From positions 744,001-808,000 of the forward strand of contig JAJFZO010000229.1 in NCBI GenBank assembly GCA_021397835.1: a stretch of 64,000 nt of DNA, read 5' to 3'. This document shows, one piece after another, positions 53,601-64,000 of this stretch; position 1 is the stretch's first letter, and the number at the start of each line of letters is the position of its first letter. The translations under genes and the position numbers were made by a program. The notes under the pieces were generated by a model. The model saw nothing but the letters and a program-made list of their open reading frames with translations, was not told the DNA's origin and searched no databases. This DNA is from Moringa oleifera. Its lineage: Eukaryota > Streptophyta > Magnoliopsida > Brassicales > Moringaceae.

Positions 53601-56600
53601 TTTGAGGGTCCATAAACGAGTTGTTGATGGTCTGGAGGGTGATTCTTCTCATGCTCCAGCTGCTACAGGTGGCAAGGTCTCAACAAGGCTGTTAGTCCCA
53701 GCATCTCAGGCTGGAAGTTTGATAGGAAAACAAGGAGGGACTGTCAAATCCATTCAAGAAGGATCTAATTGCATTGTTAGAGTTCTCGGAGCAGGTTTCC
53801 TTTTGCGGATTTCGTTTGCTACAATATTTTTCTTCTAATGCTTCTGAGTAGAAATCATTTCTATTATGCATCATATCTGTTAAAATATGTCTATTTGTTT
53901 GAATTTCTCGAAAAATTTAAGATCTAAATGGTTGATTTATGCATGCTTATGACATGCTATGGGTTTTGAAAAGATACATTATTAGGTTATCTGGATACAT
54001 GCTGGTCAGATGTGTCTTCTACTCTTTGGGGTGTCATTGTTTTTGAAATTTTCTGTCTATTCGCCGCTAGTAAGTTATTAGGAATAATTTAGGTCTTTTT
54101 GTTTTGAAGTTGGTCTTAAGTGGCTGTATCTAAGTTCTCGGCAGAGTGATTATTTTACTGTTTCTGTGGCAGTGGAAGCAGCAGAATGAGCAATGTTTTA
54201 AAAACTGGACTGGAACAGCTGGTCCAACTGGAAAAACCGGGAACCTGATGGCCACCTGGTTGGTCCATGTTTTGTAACTGGGAACTGGTCAAAAACTGGG
54301 TTGACCTGGTGAACCGGTCTGGTTTTGTTGAAACCATTTCGCTTCTCATTTCTTTTTGAGGAACAGTTTTTCCTTCCAGAAGGGTTGACAAACAAATTTT
54401 AATTCTTTCTGGTCAGAAGGACATTGTTTTGAAGAGAAATTTGAAACAAGTAACCATTTTGGGTCAAAACTACATTGTTTCGGATAGAAAAAAAATAAAA
54501 AAAAAGGAAGGAAAATTGAAAAAGAGGATTCTCTTGTCTCTTCATTTTTGTGTTATTTACCTTAGTGATGTATAATAAAACATTATTTATTTTGGCAAGT
54601 GTTGGTAATGCATTATGCAGTTTACATTTTTTAAAAAATAAAGCATAAGTAAATTTTATTACAGTCTGTTTGTTTATTATTTTGTTCGTTATTTCAAATG
54701 TATTTTTTGGTGAATTGAACGTGAAGATTAGTATAATATTACTTCATTTTCATGTTGTTGATTTTTTATTTAATAAGTACATGAATTTCGTATTAGTAAA
54801 TATTTATTTTTATTTATAGTATTTGTATTTAAAATATAATTAATTATCAAATCATCATGGTTTGATCCTTGTCCAGACCTCTTGTCTCTCCTTCTTCAGT
54901 TCAATGTCTGGTTTGGTTTGCAAAACATTTGGTGGAAGTTGATATCCACGCTGCAGCTAGGAGTCCATGGTCACAAATGCCACATCTGTAATACTGCCTT
55001 CATGAATTTCTTCTCTTCTTGCCCCTGCCGATGTCGTAACGTTATTAAGATTTATCCTTGCAATTGCTACCTTCCTCTCTCACTGCCCTAATTTAGTTTT
55101 CAAACAAAATGTCTATTGTTGTGTGTAATCGTTTCAAATCCAAAATTTGGATTTGATGTCTGAACACTTACTTTTTGTTATTCATAGTTGACTCTTCTCT
55201 GTTTCTGGCATTGTATTTGTTAAAATAATTTTTTCGACACCTTTATTCCTTTAGGTATTTCTCTGTTTCAAGTTTTCTGCAAGTCTTACTTTGTTAAAAT
55301 GGATTGCTGCAGAGGATCTACCTGTCTTTGCTCTTCAAGATGATAGGGTTGTCGAAGTAGTTGGGGATCCTGTTGGTGTGCATAAAGCAGTAGAACTGAT
55401 TGCATCTCATCTCAGAAAGTTTTTAGTTGACCGCAGTGTAATTCCTTTGTTTGAGATTCAGGTCAGTATGCTATTTTAATTGCTATGTTTATCAGTTTAT
55501 GTCATTTTGCATTATAAAGTATAATGAAATTCTCATCTATTATATTTTCCTACCAGATGCAAATGCCAAATCCCTCAATGGATCACATGCCACCTCATCA
55601 ATCTTGGGGTCCACCTCAAGGTCTTCCTCCAAGTGCTGGTGGAGGGCCAGGTTTTGGACCGAGTCAATACATGCCACCTCCACGGCAGGTTGATAATTAC
55701 TATCCTCCTGCTGACATGCATCCGCCTATGGAGAAACAGCCTCATCAGGGTATATCTGCTTATGGAAGAGAGGCTCCAATGGGTATGCATGCATCATCAA
55801 ATGCTCAATCAGCACCATCAATGATAACACAGGTTATTCTATTTCTGTTCACTTTCTTCTTTATTCCCTCTGTTCACTGGTTGTTGCTCTGTGTATATGT
55901 TCATTGAAGACAACCATGTGGCAAATTTCTTAACTTGTTTTTTTCTCTCAGAATGACTAATTGGTGTATGCCACGCCAGTCATTGTGTTTTTGGCTTTGA
56001 GAACTCTTGCGTTTTTATTTGTCTTTTCTTTTTTTTTTTTTCATTTTCTCAATCTTGTCGGAAGTCAATGCAAAAGCTGGAAACTGGCATAGGATTACTG
56101 TAAGTTTGTGGTGTTTATTAGCTGCCTCAATCATGTGTGCAGCATATGGGGAAGCTCATCTCCTCTTCTCCTTCAGTTAACAAAGGAATCTGAATCTCCA
56201 AGTCAGCAATTCCTCTTCTTTTCCTTCTGTGTATGTGTACTGGGACATTTGATGGGCAGAAGGGAGTCTTCCATGTTCTGGATAATGTGTATGAGATGCT
56301 TGATGCTTGCAACTGACACAGCAATTTCTTGAGCTTGTTCTTGACTATTTGGGATTGAATGTCTAAAGCTGTAGTTTTGGATTTAAGTTTGTAGAATGCT
56401 TGTCCAGACCAGATTTAGTGGCAGAACAGAAGCATTTGGAGATCCACATGCATTTGCATTGCAGAGAAGTGTCTCACTGTGTGTTCGTTTATGTTTTTAT
56501 TTAATTGGGTGAACATATAATTATAAACCTAGACTCGCAGTACGTAGGACTTGAAGCTTGGGTGCCTAATGTTTGAGACCAGTTGTGCCTTGGATTATTC

Positions 56601-57770
56601 TCAATAATCTACTAATTTGAATGATATTTCAACTTGTTTCAGCAGATAACACAGCAAATGCAGATTCCATTATCTTATGCTGATGCTGTTATTGGGACGG
56701 CTGGTGCAAGTATAAGTTATATTCGACGTGCTAGTGGAGCAACTGTTACAATACAAGAGACCAGGGGTGTTCCTGGGGAAATGACAGTTGAGATCAGTGG
56801 AACTGCTTCACAAGTCCAAACTGCACAGCAACTTATACAGGCAATTTCCTTTGCCCTGTTCTTCAAACTAATATTCATTTTCCCTTGGTTTCTTACTAAT
56901 ATTGTCATTGCCATCTATTTCTCTCATTCCACATGCGTCTTGCAATATGAAGCTTTCATCATTGTCTCTAAGGTGCTCTACTATGATTAACATTATCTTT
57001 ACCCTGCCTGGGTCTTTCTGGTTCTCTTGGGAGCTTTCACCAGTGTGTTTTTTCTACTATTAGTATTTCTCACCGTCTGTTGGTCCTCCTGTAGTTCTCA
57101 TATTCTTACCTTGCCTAGATCCAATTCTTTTACGCTAGATCTATATTCTGATGTATGCCTAGTTGAAGAGTTATTGTATAAAATATGCTATGGTATGCAG
57201 TTTCTTTTCCTGGACCTGAAGAAGCACCTTTCTTCATTCTGTCTTATGGGTGTGTTTACAGATTCCAGATTACATGTCATTGATCTTCAAATTAAAATAA
57301 CCAAAATACTGTTATATATTTATATTGAGGTGTACTTACTGGGGAGAAAACACACAGTTTCTATGAATCTACCAGCAGTCTAGATAGCGATTGCACTTTG
57401 ACTTCAAATTCTCCTCTTTTGTTGAAATAATTTTTTCAGTTAGTTATTCCGTTGATTTCTGTATTTCCCTTTTGCCATTTCTAAATTGTTGAACCTTAGT
57501 TAAAAATTATGTAATAAATTGTTATGTTGCATTCTCTCTCTCTACTCTCTAATTGGGCAACCTCGTTGGATTGTATGCTGACTGTATCCTTCATATGTGC
57601 AGAATTTCATGGCTGAAGCTGCAGCACCTCCACAAACACAAACAGGGGGACCTGCAGATCAAGCTTATAATCCTTATGCAGCTCATGGATCTGTATATTC
57701 ATCTCCTCCATCCAACCCTGGTCATGGTGGAGGCTATGGCTCAGTCTATGGTTCTAACTATGGCTACTGA
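50600..57770 (+). CDS. FLK: Three-KH-domain RNA-binding protein, FLK/PEPPER group
   Basis: Six coding exons: 50600-51085, 53542-53794, 55313-55461, 55557-55832, 56643-56840 and 57603-57770, giving 509 residues. An inferred leader exon ends at 49514. Residues 16-84 are a low-complexity Asp/Gln repeat (DQVQ/DQLQ units). KH1 (about 116-180) has GxxG as GRKG at 132-135; KH2 (about 208-290) has GKQG at 224-227. Residues 300-388 are a Pro/Gly/Met-rich linker. KH3 (about 392-458) has GTAG at 406-409, followed by NFMAEAAAP and a Gly/Tyr-rich tail ending YGSNYGY. All introns are GT-AG except the last, which must use a GC donor after LIQ. Exon 56643 has a NAGNAG acceptor, with 56646 as the alternative. 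In Arabidopsis FLK promotes flowering by repressing FLC; the paralogue PEPPER acts in pistil development. The symbol FLK rests on domain order and synteny with Alba and WDL1. Confidence 0.92.
50645..50851 (+). repeat. In-frame Asp/Gln minisatellite in KH protein exon
   Basis: About seventeen degenerate 12-base units, each encoding [12 protein letters not shown] or similar, lie head to tail in the first coding exon. Higher-order 24-base units (DQLQDQVH) recur at about 50725-50775. The array keeps the main frame open and, by its composition, other frames as well. Confidence 0.9.
51275..51295 (+). repeat. G-run in KH gene intron, potential G-quadruplex
   Basis: Runs of three, four and eleven G, separated by one or two C, follow a T run in the first coding intron. 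The pattern can form a G-quadruplex on the transcript-sense strand. It is out of character with its AT-rich surroundings, and a mis-called homopolymer length is possible. Confidence 0.7.
54186..54480. mobile_element. CCGGTT-rich dispersed repeat, probable MITE-like element, in KH gene intron
   Basis: From AATGTTTTAAAAACTGGAC the sequence carries repeated GGTT/AACC/CTGG words (AACCGGTC, GGTTGACC, GGTCCAAC) and ends in copies of an ACATTGTTT word. The left end CAATGTTTTAAAAACTGG and the inverted right part CAATGTAGTTTTGACC are similar, as if decayed terminal inverted repeats. I recall a widespread eudicot repeat with this look but cannot name the family. There is no coding capacity. Confidence 0.45.
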
Positions 57771-58900
57771 GGGGGCAGCTTGACCTGGCTTGTTCATTGA
57801 GACTATAAAGATGATGGTGAATTTGGTGGTAAAATAACCAAATTGTTTTTATAGAGGAAAGATCTGATATTGTACTTCTCTTCCTGTTAATTTCTCCATT
57901 AGAACTAGTATGTTAGTGTGCATTAGGTTAACCAGAGTGTTGGGCCAATTAAGTATTTATGGCATTTCTCTGAGAGCTCTATCATTCTTCTCCCCCTTCT
58001 ATAAACTTTGCTTGTGAGATATGTACTTTGTAACTTTCAGGTACTTTTTTTTTTAATTAGTCTCATTTCTTGAGGATACTGATCCAGCAAGTCTTCCTTT
58101 TAATAAATATGAATTCTGATTTGAATGCTTGGGCACCTTTATTTTGTGATTTGTGCCTATATTTCGAGATTCTCTTCTTGCGAATTGCATTTGTTTAGTT
58201 GGAGATGATACATGTAGATATCTTTGTCTTTGGTGAATAGTGGTATGTCCAATTAGAGTGGAAGGTAAACCTTAAGGAAGTTCAGATCTCTGGTTAACTG
58301 TCATTGGTTGAAGGCTAATCCTTCCTTCTCTGGTTCTTTTTGTAGATTTTGTTTGGGTTTAAAGCCACGGAAGTGGGAAGAAAGAGTGCAACCTTGTTGG
58401 CCTCTCAACAAGTGTCTGCACGATGAGGGGTGACACCCTGCCTTGTTATTAGTCTTGCAACAAGTTTTCAGTGAGGTCTTTGCATGATTTGAAGTTTCCA
58501 AGAAAAATGAAGTGTTGGGAGCAATGTGGATACTGGAAAACAAGTTAAAAGGGAGTTAAATTGAATTCTTTATGGATCATTTTTAGAGGAGGTGACAGTT
58601 AATGTTTTGTTCAGGAAAAGATCAATGAATAATAAATGATTAAGATTCATCTAACCAAAAGAATACTTTAACATCTTCTCTACTCTCTTAGTCAACTCTT
58701 CACTAATTTGGGTGTTCATAAATCACTACATGTTTAGTAAAATGAAGTCTTTCTGGGAAATTTTTGTGGGACAGTGAACTTGTATTTTTATTTCGCGGCT
58801 AGCCTGAAAATCTTAGATGTAAGGAAAAATGGTCGGTAACTCTCATCAGAGATCATATAAATCTTCCTGTTTATAAAGTCTGAACTGTTAATTCACAGGG
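57771..58900. other. KH gene 3' region and spacer
   Basis: The KH gene 3' untranslated region probably runs to about 58100. The rest, to the ankyrin pseudogene, has transcribed-like composition but no readable domain; it may be the decayed 5' part of that pseudogene. An opposite-strand frame at 58301-58543 is not supported by anything. Confidence 0.5.
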
Positions 58901-60204
58901 GAACCAGCCTGAGACATTCAGAAGTACCACAAAGATTGATCCAAACTGGCAACCGACGTGCAGCTTGGGGCAAGTTATACCTATGGCTTTCTTGGAGATA
59001 TTACTATCCAACAGCAAATGGATTCTCAACTGTACCCAGCTGTAGCTTTAGGTGATGCCTCATATTTTGAGAGGTTCGGTGAAAGCAAATTCGAGTACCT
59101 TTCTCCAAGTCACGCCAGAGAAGACTAACATCCTTCACGTCACAGTGAAATTCAGACAGCGGGATGGTAGAGAAGATCATCTGTCTACAGGCATCAGGTC
59201 CATCATTTGTGTACAAAAGAAACTCTGATTATGATACACCACTACATGTTGCAGCAAAATCGGGTTGTCTGGACCTAGTGCTGCTTCTAAAGTGGAGAAG
59301 TTGAAACAGAAGAGAAGCTAGTAAGAATGGCGAATTCAGATCAGGACATGGCGCTCCATGATGAAGTGAGAAACGGTCACTTTATGATTGTCCAGTATTT
59401 GATGATTGAAGACCTTGAACTAGCAAATCTGGTAACAATGTTGGGGAGTCTGCATTTTTCCTGGCTGTTGATAGAAGATTTTTCAAGATAGCATACTGAA
59501 GTCACAAGCCATCATAACTTGTCCATGCAAAGGAAGGGAAAACATAAATGTTCTTCATGCCTCCGTGACTTGCACTTACAATGGTAATTCTTCCGAAACT
59601 ATTATGTGAACTCTTTGTTGTTAGGACAGGTGAAAGATAGAGCTCTAAGAATTCTATCAAACAGGCTTACTAGTCTTGATGCTGTGTTATGTTCCCCTGC
59701 AGTTATTGTGTTGATAGTCTTGCTGAAATGCTGGCTGAATGGTTTTGGGATCCTTTACTATGTATATGGCAGATCTACAAAGGGCACTCTTTGCAAACAC
59801 TTAGTTGAAGGAAGTGCCATTGAAGCTGATAAGGCCACCTACTTAGACATTGTGATAAACTGACATCCTTACTGCATTAGTGAAGGCATAATCTCTGTTT
59901 TCCCTCGACAGAGTGACATGAAGTTCCTAAATTTCAAATAGAAAAGCTCATAACTTCTGCTTTAATGCCTTGATCTTACAATAGATGCCTGTTTCCTCTG
60001 ATCCTCGCATTCTGGACTTACATTATTTTACCTCTCTCGATTAGATTTCATTAGCAAGCTATTGACAAATATCCAGTTCAAGAAACCCATGATTATGGGT
60101 GGACCCCTCTTCACTATGCAGCATTCCTGGGTCATTGGAAAGCTGTCCATTTGTTTTGAACTACTCACAGTTCTCTACCTTGCATGAAAGACAAAGAAGG
60201 CATG
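58900..60204 (+). pseudogene. Ankyrin-repeat protein pseudogene (ACD6-like type), interrupted by copia
   Basis: Fragments of an ankyrin-repeat protein can be followed in changing frames. They are MDSQLYPAVALGDASYFE (about 59019), LQVTPEKTNILHV (about 59106), VYKRNSDYDTPLHVAAKSG (about 59210), ALHDEVRNGHFMIVQYL (about 59353), NVGESAFFLAVDRRFFKI (about 59437) and DYGWTPLHYAAFLGHWKAVH (about 60092). The last fragment is CMKDKEGM (about 60182-60204). Their order and spacing fit the N-terminal repeats of plant ankyrin-transmembrane proteins of the ACD6 kind, which act in defence and cell death. Frameshifts (near 59139-59190 and 59430), stops and an unrelated 500-base stretch at 59590-60050 make it non-functional. 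It stops at the copia element that starts at 60205. The C-terminal membrane part would lie beyond the window, if it survives. Confidence 0.75.
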
Positions 60205-62468
60205 TGTTAGCATTATACTTTATTTGTTATACATTTTTAGATAAGATAAAGTATAATTCTTTTTTTTAAAAAAATTTAGATAAATTTATAAGAGATTAGG
60301 AATAATTTTTTAGTTTAAATTTTAAATTCAAATTTTTAAGAAATCTAAATAAGCAGAATTTTAAGTTTTGATTATTTCTTTTTTTAAGGTGAGTAATTTC
60401 AAACCCCAAAGTTTTTTTTTTTCTTCTTGTTTATTATTCTTCTTAAAAATCAATAAAATGGTATTAGAACTATTATCTTTAGGAACTTTTAAGATTAAAA
60501 AAGGTCAAACATATCTCTAAACACTTTTCAAAAAAACAAAAATTTATACATAATGAATTTAAAAAATTCATTCATCACATTTGCACCTCTAGTGTTTGAT
60601 GGAATAAATTATTAAATGCACACTGTTAAAATAAAAACCTAAATGCAAATGATTTGCAAGAAACAATTGAACAAGTACATAGAATTCTACCTTTGTTAGA
60701 TAATCAAATTCTTGCACAAATCAAAAACCAAAAAGAAAAAAAGCAAAAAAAACATGAAAAACAAGATCAACATTGTTTGCAACATTCTAACCCATTATTT
60801 TTATCAGAACAATAACATTGAAAATTGCCAAAAAACTGTCAAATTTTTTGAAGTTAGAGTACAAAGAGAACGAAAGGATAAATGAATGCAAGTGTTGAAT
60901 TTGATTTGAGAATTTGAGATGTAAAAGAAGAAAAAATTAGAAACAATCAAAAAATATTTTGATTTTTTGATTTTAAAATCGTTCAAAATATCTTAGTCAA
61001 AATTCTTGAAACGTTTAAGGATACAATTTCATCTTTGAAAAACTCTAAAAATTTATTAAGTATTATCTTAATAGGATTATTGAATGCATTGCAGACACAA
61101 TAACAAAAAAGGCTTATGAGACTAGAAGAATTTGTGGAAGGTACTTTTCAAGCCAAAATCACAAAATGACAATAGAGGTGAAAACAACAAAAATTGATGG
61201 AATAAAAATAATTTTGAAAATTTTGCAAGTAACAACAAAAATAGGTAAAACAGTAAAATCAAGTCTTTTCTTTTGCTTTTAGTACTAAAAAAAAAATCAA
61301 TCATGCAATTGGTGAATGTTAGACGTAAGATATCACAAATGTATGTAGTTGTAGCACGTTTAAAAAAATATGTAAATCTTAACAACAATAAGGACAAGCC
61401 AAGAATACTATTGAATAACCTCAAAAAGAACTATTTATGACATCATACTTTGTCATCGGTAGCTTCATAAAAAGCTGACTTATAAATAATGGTTGTACAA
61501 AGCACATAACTTATGATTAAGAGCTTTTCAAAGAGCTTTACAAAATTATTATTTCTAAAGTCAAAATTAAAAATGGAGTATATTTAGTAGTAAAAGGTAA
61601 AGGAATAATAGTAATCAAAGGTCGCATAGGTTTAAATCTAATTTTTAATTTCTTATATGTTTTTGAAATTAATTAAAATTTGTTAAGTGTTGATTAACTT
61701 ATGTAAGAAGGATATAAGATATTATTTAAAGATAATCATTATTTGATTACTGATAAGCAAGACAAAGAGATATTTGAAGTTTAAATAAAAAACAAAATAT
61801 TTATCTTGAATATGATGGAAGAGAAGTATGCTGCTACACATAAAGAAGACTATCATGCAATGTTTTGACATAGAAAATTAGGGGACTTTCATCATAAAGC
61901 CCTAATTTTTATGAAGAAAAATAATCTTAGAGAAGGCTTGCCTAGATTAGAGGAAGAACTTCCTCAATGTGCTAGTGGTCAATATTTCAGGAAGCAAACC
62001 AAATTTTCTTTTCAACAAAACAAGACTTGAAGGGCTACACAGAAACAACAACTAATTCGTATAGATTTTAGAGGATTAATGACAACACCTTATATACCTT
62101 TTAAGGAAATGATATGGCTGAGAGATAAAGCTTACCAACAAAGGCTTTGTATAAAAAACTAAAATGAGATGGTTGAGAGATAAAGCTTACTAACAAAGGT
62201 TTTGTAATAAAGGACATCATCATTTAAAATATAGTATGACTATAAACTAAAGTTGTAGAGTTTCAAAATATTTTAAGTTAAGACTCTAACTTTTAAGAGA
62301 AGTACAAAGAGAAGGAGAAATATAATCAAATGTACTACAAAACAAAAAATCAAAAATCGTGACATCCTGACAAAGATACTTTTAGATATTAGATATAAAT
62401 TCCTAAAGAAACAAGTTGGTGCATGTAGTAAACAAAGAAGAACATTTATTTGTTATGCTTTTTAGATA
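60205..62468 (+). mobile_element. Ty1-copia element, second copy, internally deleted
   Basis: The element starts TGTTAG at 60205, with an LTR and a degenerate primer-binding site, TGGTATTAGAAC, near 60460. Its interior matches the element at 14596-16880 along nearly the whole length: gag (about 60560-61100), then the pre-integrase part (about 61710-61900; the Trp of WHRKLG is a stop here), then the same jump from early integrase to the 3' end. Reverse transcriptase is missing. Only the first 20-25 bases of a 3' LTR are present (about 62444-62468), after which the sequence turns into an inverted copy. It lies inside the ankyrin pseudogene, directly after CMKDKEGM. Confidence 0.78.
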
Positions 62469-64000
62469 TCTTGAAAATCTGAATTTAAACCTCAAACTAA
62501 AAGATTGTTCTTATCCTTATTCAAATCTATTTGAGATAGCAAAAAACTACATCCGATTTTATCTTATTTAAAAATATGCAACAAATAAAGCATATTGTTA
62601 ACGCTTATCCTTGTTGTTTTTACTGCATACACCAACTTGCTTGAATTGATATCTAGTATTTGAAAGTGTCTTTCTTACGATGTTATTATTTTTGATTTTT
62701 TGTTTTGCAATACATTTGATTGTATTTCTCTTTCTACTTCTCTTAGCGCTTAGAGTTTCAACTTAAAGTATTTTAAAACTTCATAATCCTGGTTTATATT
62801 TATGTGATACTTCAAATGTAGTCCTTTATTACAAAATCTTTGTTGGTAAGTTTTTTTTTCTTAACCATCTCATTCTATTGAAAGGTATAAGGTATTATCA
62901 TTGATCCTTTTACATCTGTGTGAACTAGCTGCTTCTGTGTAGTCCTTTAACTCTTATTTTATAGAAAAAAAAGAACCTAATTTGCTTCCCATATTGATAG
63001 CTAGCACATTTAGGAAGATCTTTCACTAATTTAGATAAGTCTTCAAAAAATTATTCTTTTATGATGAAATTGTCCTAATTTCTTATGCCAAAATATTGTA
63101 TTGTTGTCTTCTTTATATACTATAATCTGCTCATCTTCTATTATATTCAAAGTAATTTTTTTACTTTTTATTTGAACTTTAAACACCTCTTTACCTTATA
63201 CATCTATTATCAAGTATTAATTGTCCTCAAATAATATCCTATATTTTTTTACTAGGAGTTTACTAATACTCAAAAGATTTTGGTTAATTTTAAGAACATA
63301 AAAGACATTAGAAATTAATTCAAACCTATGAGACTTTTTATTGTCACCATTCTTTTGCTCTTCCACTACAAGATATGCTTTATTTCCAATTTTGACTTTA
63401 CGAATAACAATTTTTTCAAGCTCTTTGAATAGTTTTTGACCATAAGTCATATGGTCTGTTGTTGGCTTCTCCTTGTTGTTGTTAAGATTTGCATATTCTT
63501 TTCACGTGCCTTAACTGACTATACTTGTAACATCTTTTTAGCCTTTATCAATACTTGTTGTGTGCATGATTATTATTATTTGCAGTACGTGCAAGATAAA
63601 AAGATTTGATTGTTACTGCGTTGTCCATTTTTGTTGTTGCTTGTAGAAGTTTCAAATTTGTTTTTGTTTTGTCGATTTTTGTTATTTTTACCCACGTTAT
63701 TGTTTTATAATTTGGCTTACAAAGCACTTTTCAAAGATCTTTTTTACCTCAAAAACTTCTTTTATTTTTGTGCATGTAGTGCATTCAACAATTCTACCAA
63801 AAAAAATACTTGACAGATTTCTAGAGTTTTTCAAAGATGAAATTGTAATTTTAAACTTTTCAAAATTGTGATTTAGAATTTTTTGAACAAATTTAGAATA
63901 AAAAATCAGTAATAAGGAGTCTTACTTTGTTGATAATATCGAGAAGTCTATTAGAATGTTCTTTGATTGTTTCTGATTCTTTTATCTTTTGTATCTCAAA
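62463..64000 (-). mobile_element. Ty1-copia element, third copy, inverted, runs off the window
   Basis: From 62463 on, the sequence is the reverse complement of the same copia family. The 3' LTR is about 62603-62463, followed by the non-coding 3' part, the integrase start (about 62850-62960) and the protease/pre-integrase region. The last is open on the minus strand from 63450 to 63217 (MTYGQKLFKELEK ... NQNLLSISKLL ... ILFEDN). The gag begins beyond about 63600 and is cut by the window end. It meets the second copy tail to tail, both LTRs being truncated at the join. It shares the integrase-to-3'-end deletion of the other copies. Confidence 0.78.

Noticed and set aside
59606..59863. 85-codon frame within the ankyrin pseudogene span
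   Set aside because: No ankyrin or other domain; probably intron-derived or inserted sequence.

Overview
The window is nuclear DNA from a eudicot plant. The genes are split by introns with GT-AG borders, the spacers are very AT-rich, and Ty1-copia and LINE remnants lie between and inside genes. The species cannot be fixed from the sequence. I found five intact protein-coding genes, one clear pseudogene, one possible gene fragment and several transposon remnants. No RNA gene is supported and there is no CRISPR array. I see no new multi-gene system; the most interesting material concerns gene structure, promoters and transposon insertions.

Layout. 1-7200: AT-rich spacer without a recognisable gene. 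7250-8613: linker histone H1 (+), two exons, with a plant histone promoter element. 8614-13500: AT-rich spacer. 14275-28166: plastid-type FAD/NAD(P)-binding oxidoreductase (-), eight coding exons; intron 3 (7.4 kb) carries a LINE, a possible LTR and a GA-rich tract, and intron 7 is largely a copia element. 28300-31780: spacer with a CT microsatellite and a possible RRM gene fragment. 31980-36130: WVD2-like microtubule-binding protein (-), six coding exons plus an inferred non-coding first exon. 36200-45900: AT-rich spacer with a short tandem repeat. 46258-48144: Alba nucleic-acid-binding protein (+), five exons. 49200-57770: three-KH-domain RNA-binding protein of the FLK/PEPPER group (+), six coding exons plus an inferred 5' leader exon. 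58900-60204: ankyrin-repeat pseudogene, cut off by copia elements that fill the window to its end.

The block oxidoreductase, WVD2-like, Alba, KH protein matches, as I recall it, Arabidopsis AT3G04650, AT3G04630 (WDL1), AT3G04620 (Alba) and AT3G04610 (FLK) in the same relative order. This supports orthology, but the locus numbers are from memory. The genes are not a functional operon: they cover chromatin (H1), a plastid redox enzyme, cortical microtubules, and two RNA or DNA binders, one of which controls flowering in Arabidopsis. The Alba and KH genes both have TGGGCY (site II) motifs upstream, and the KH gene also has a telo-box, a promoter grammar typical of plant housekeeping and translation-related genes.

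All exon borders were read by eye from splice consensus, reading frame and protein-family similarity. Untranslated exons and transposon ends are less certain than coding exons.
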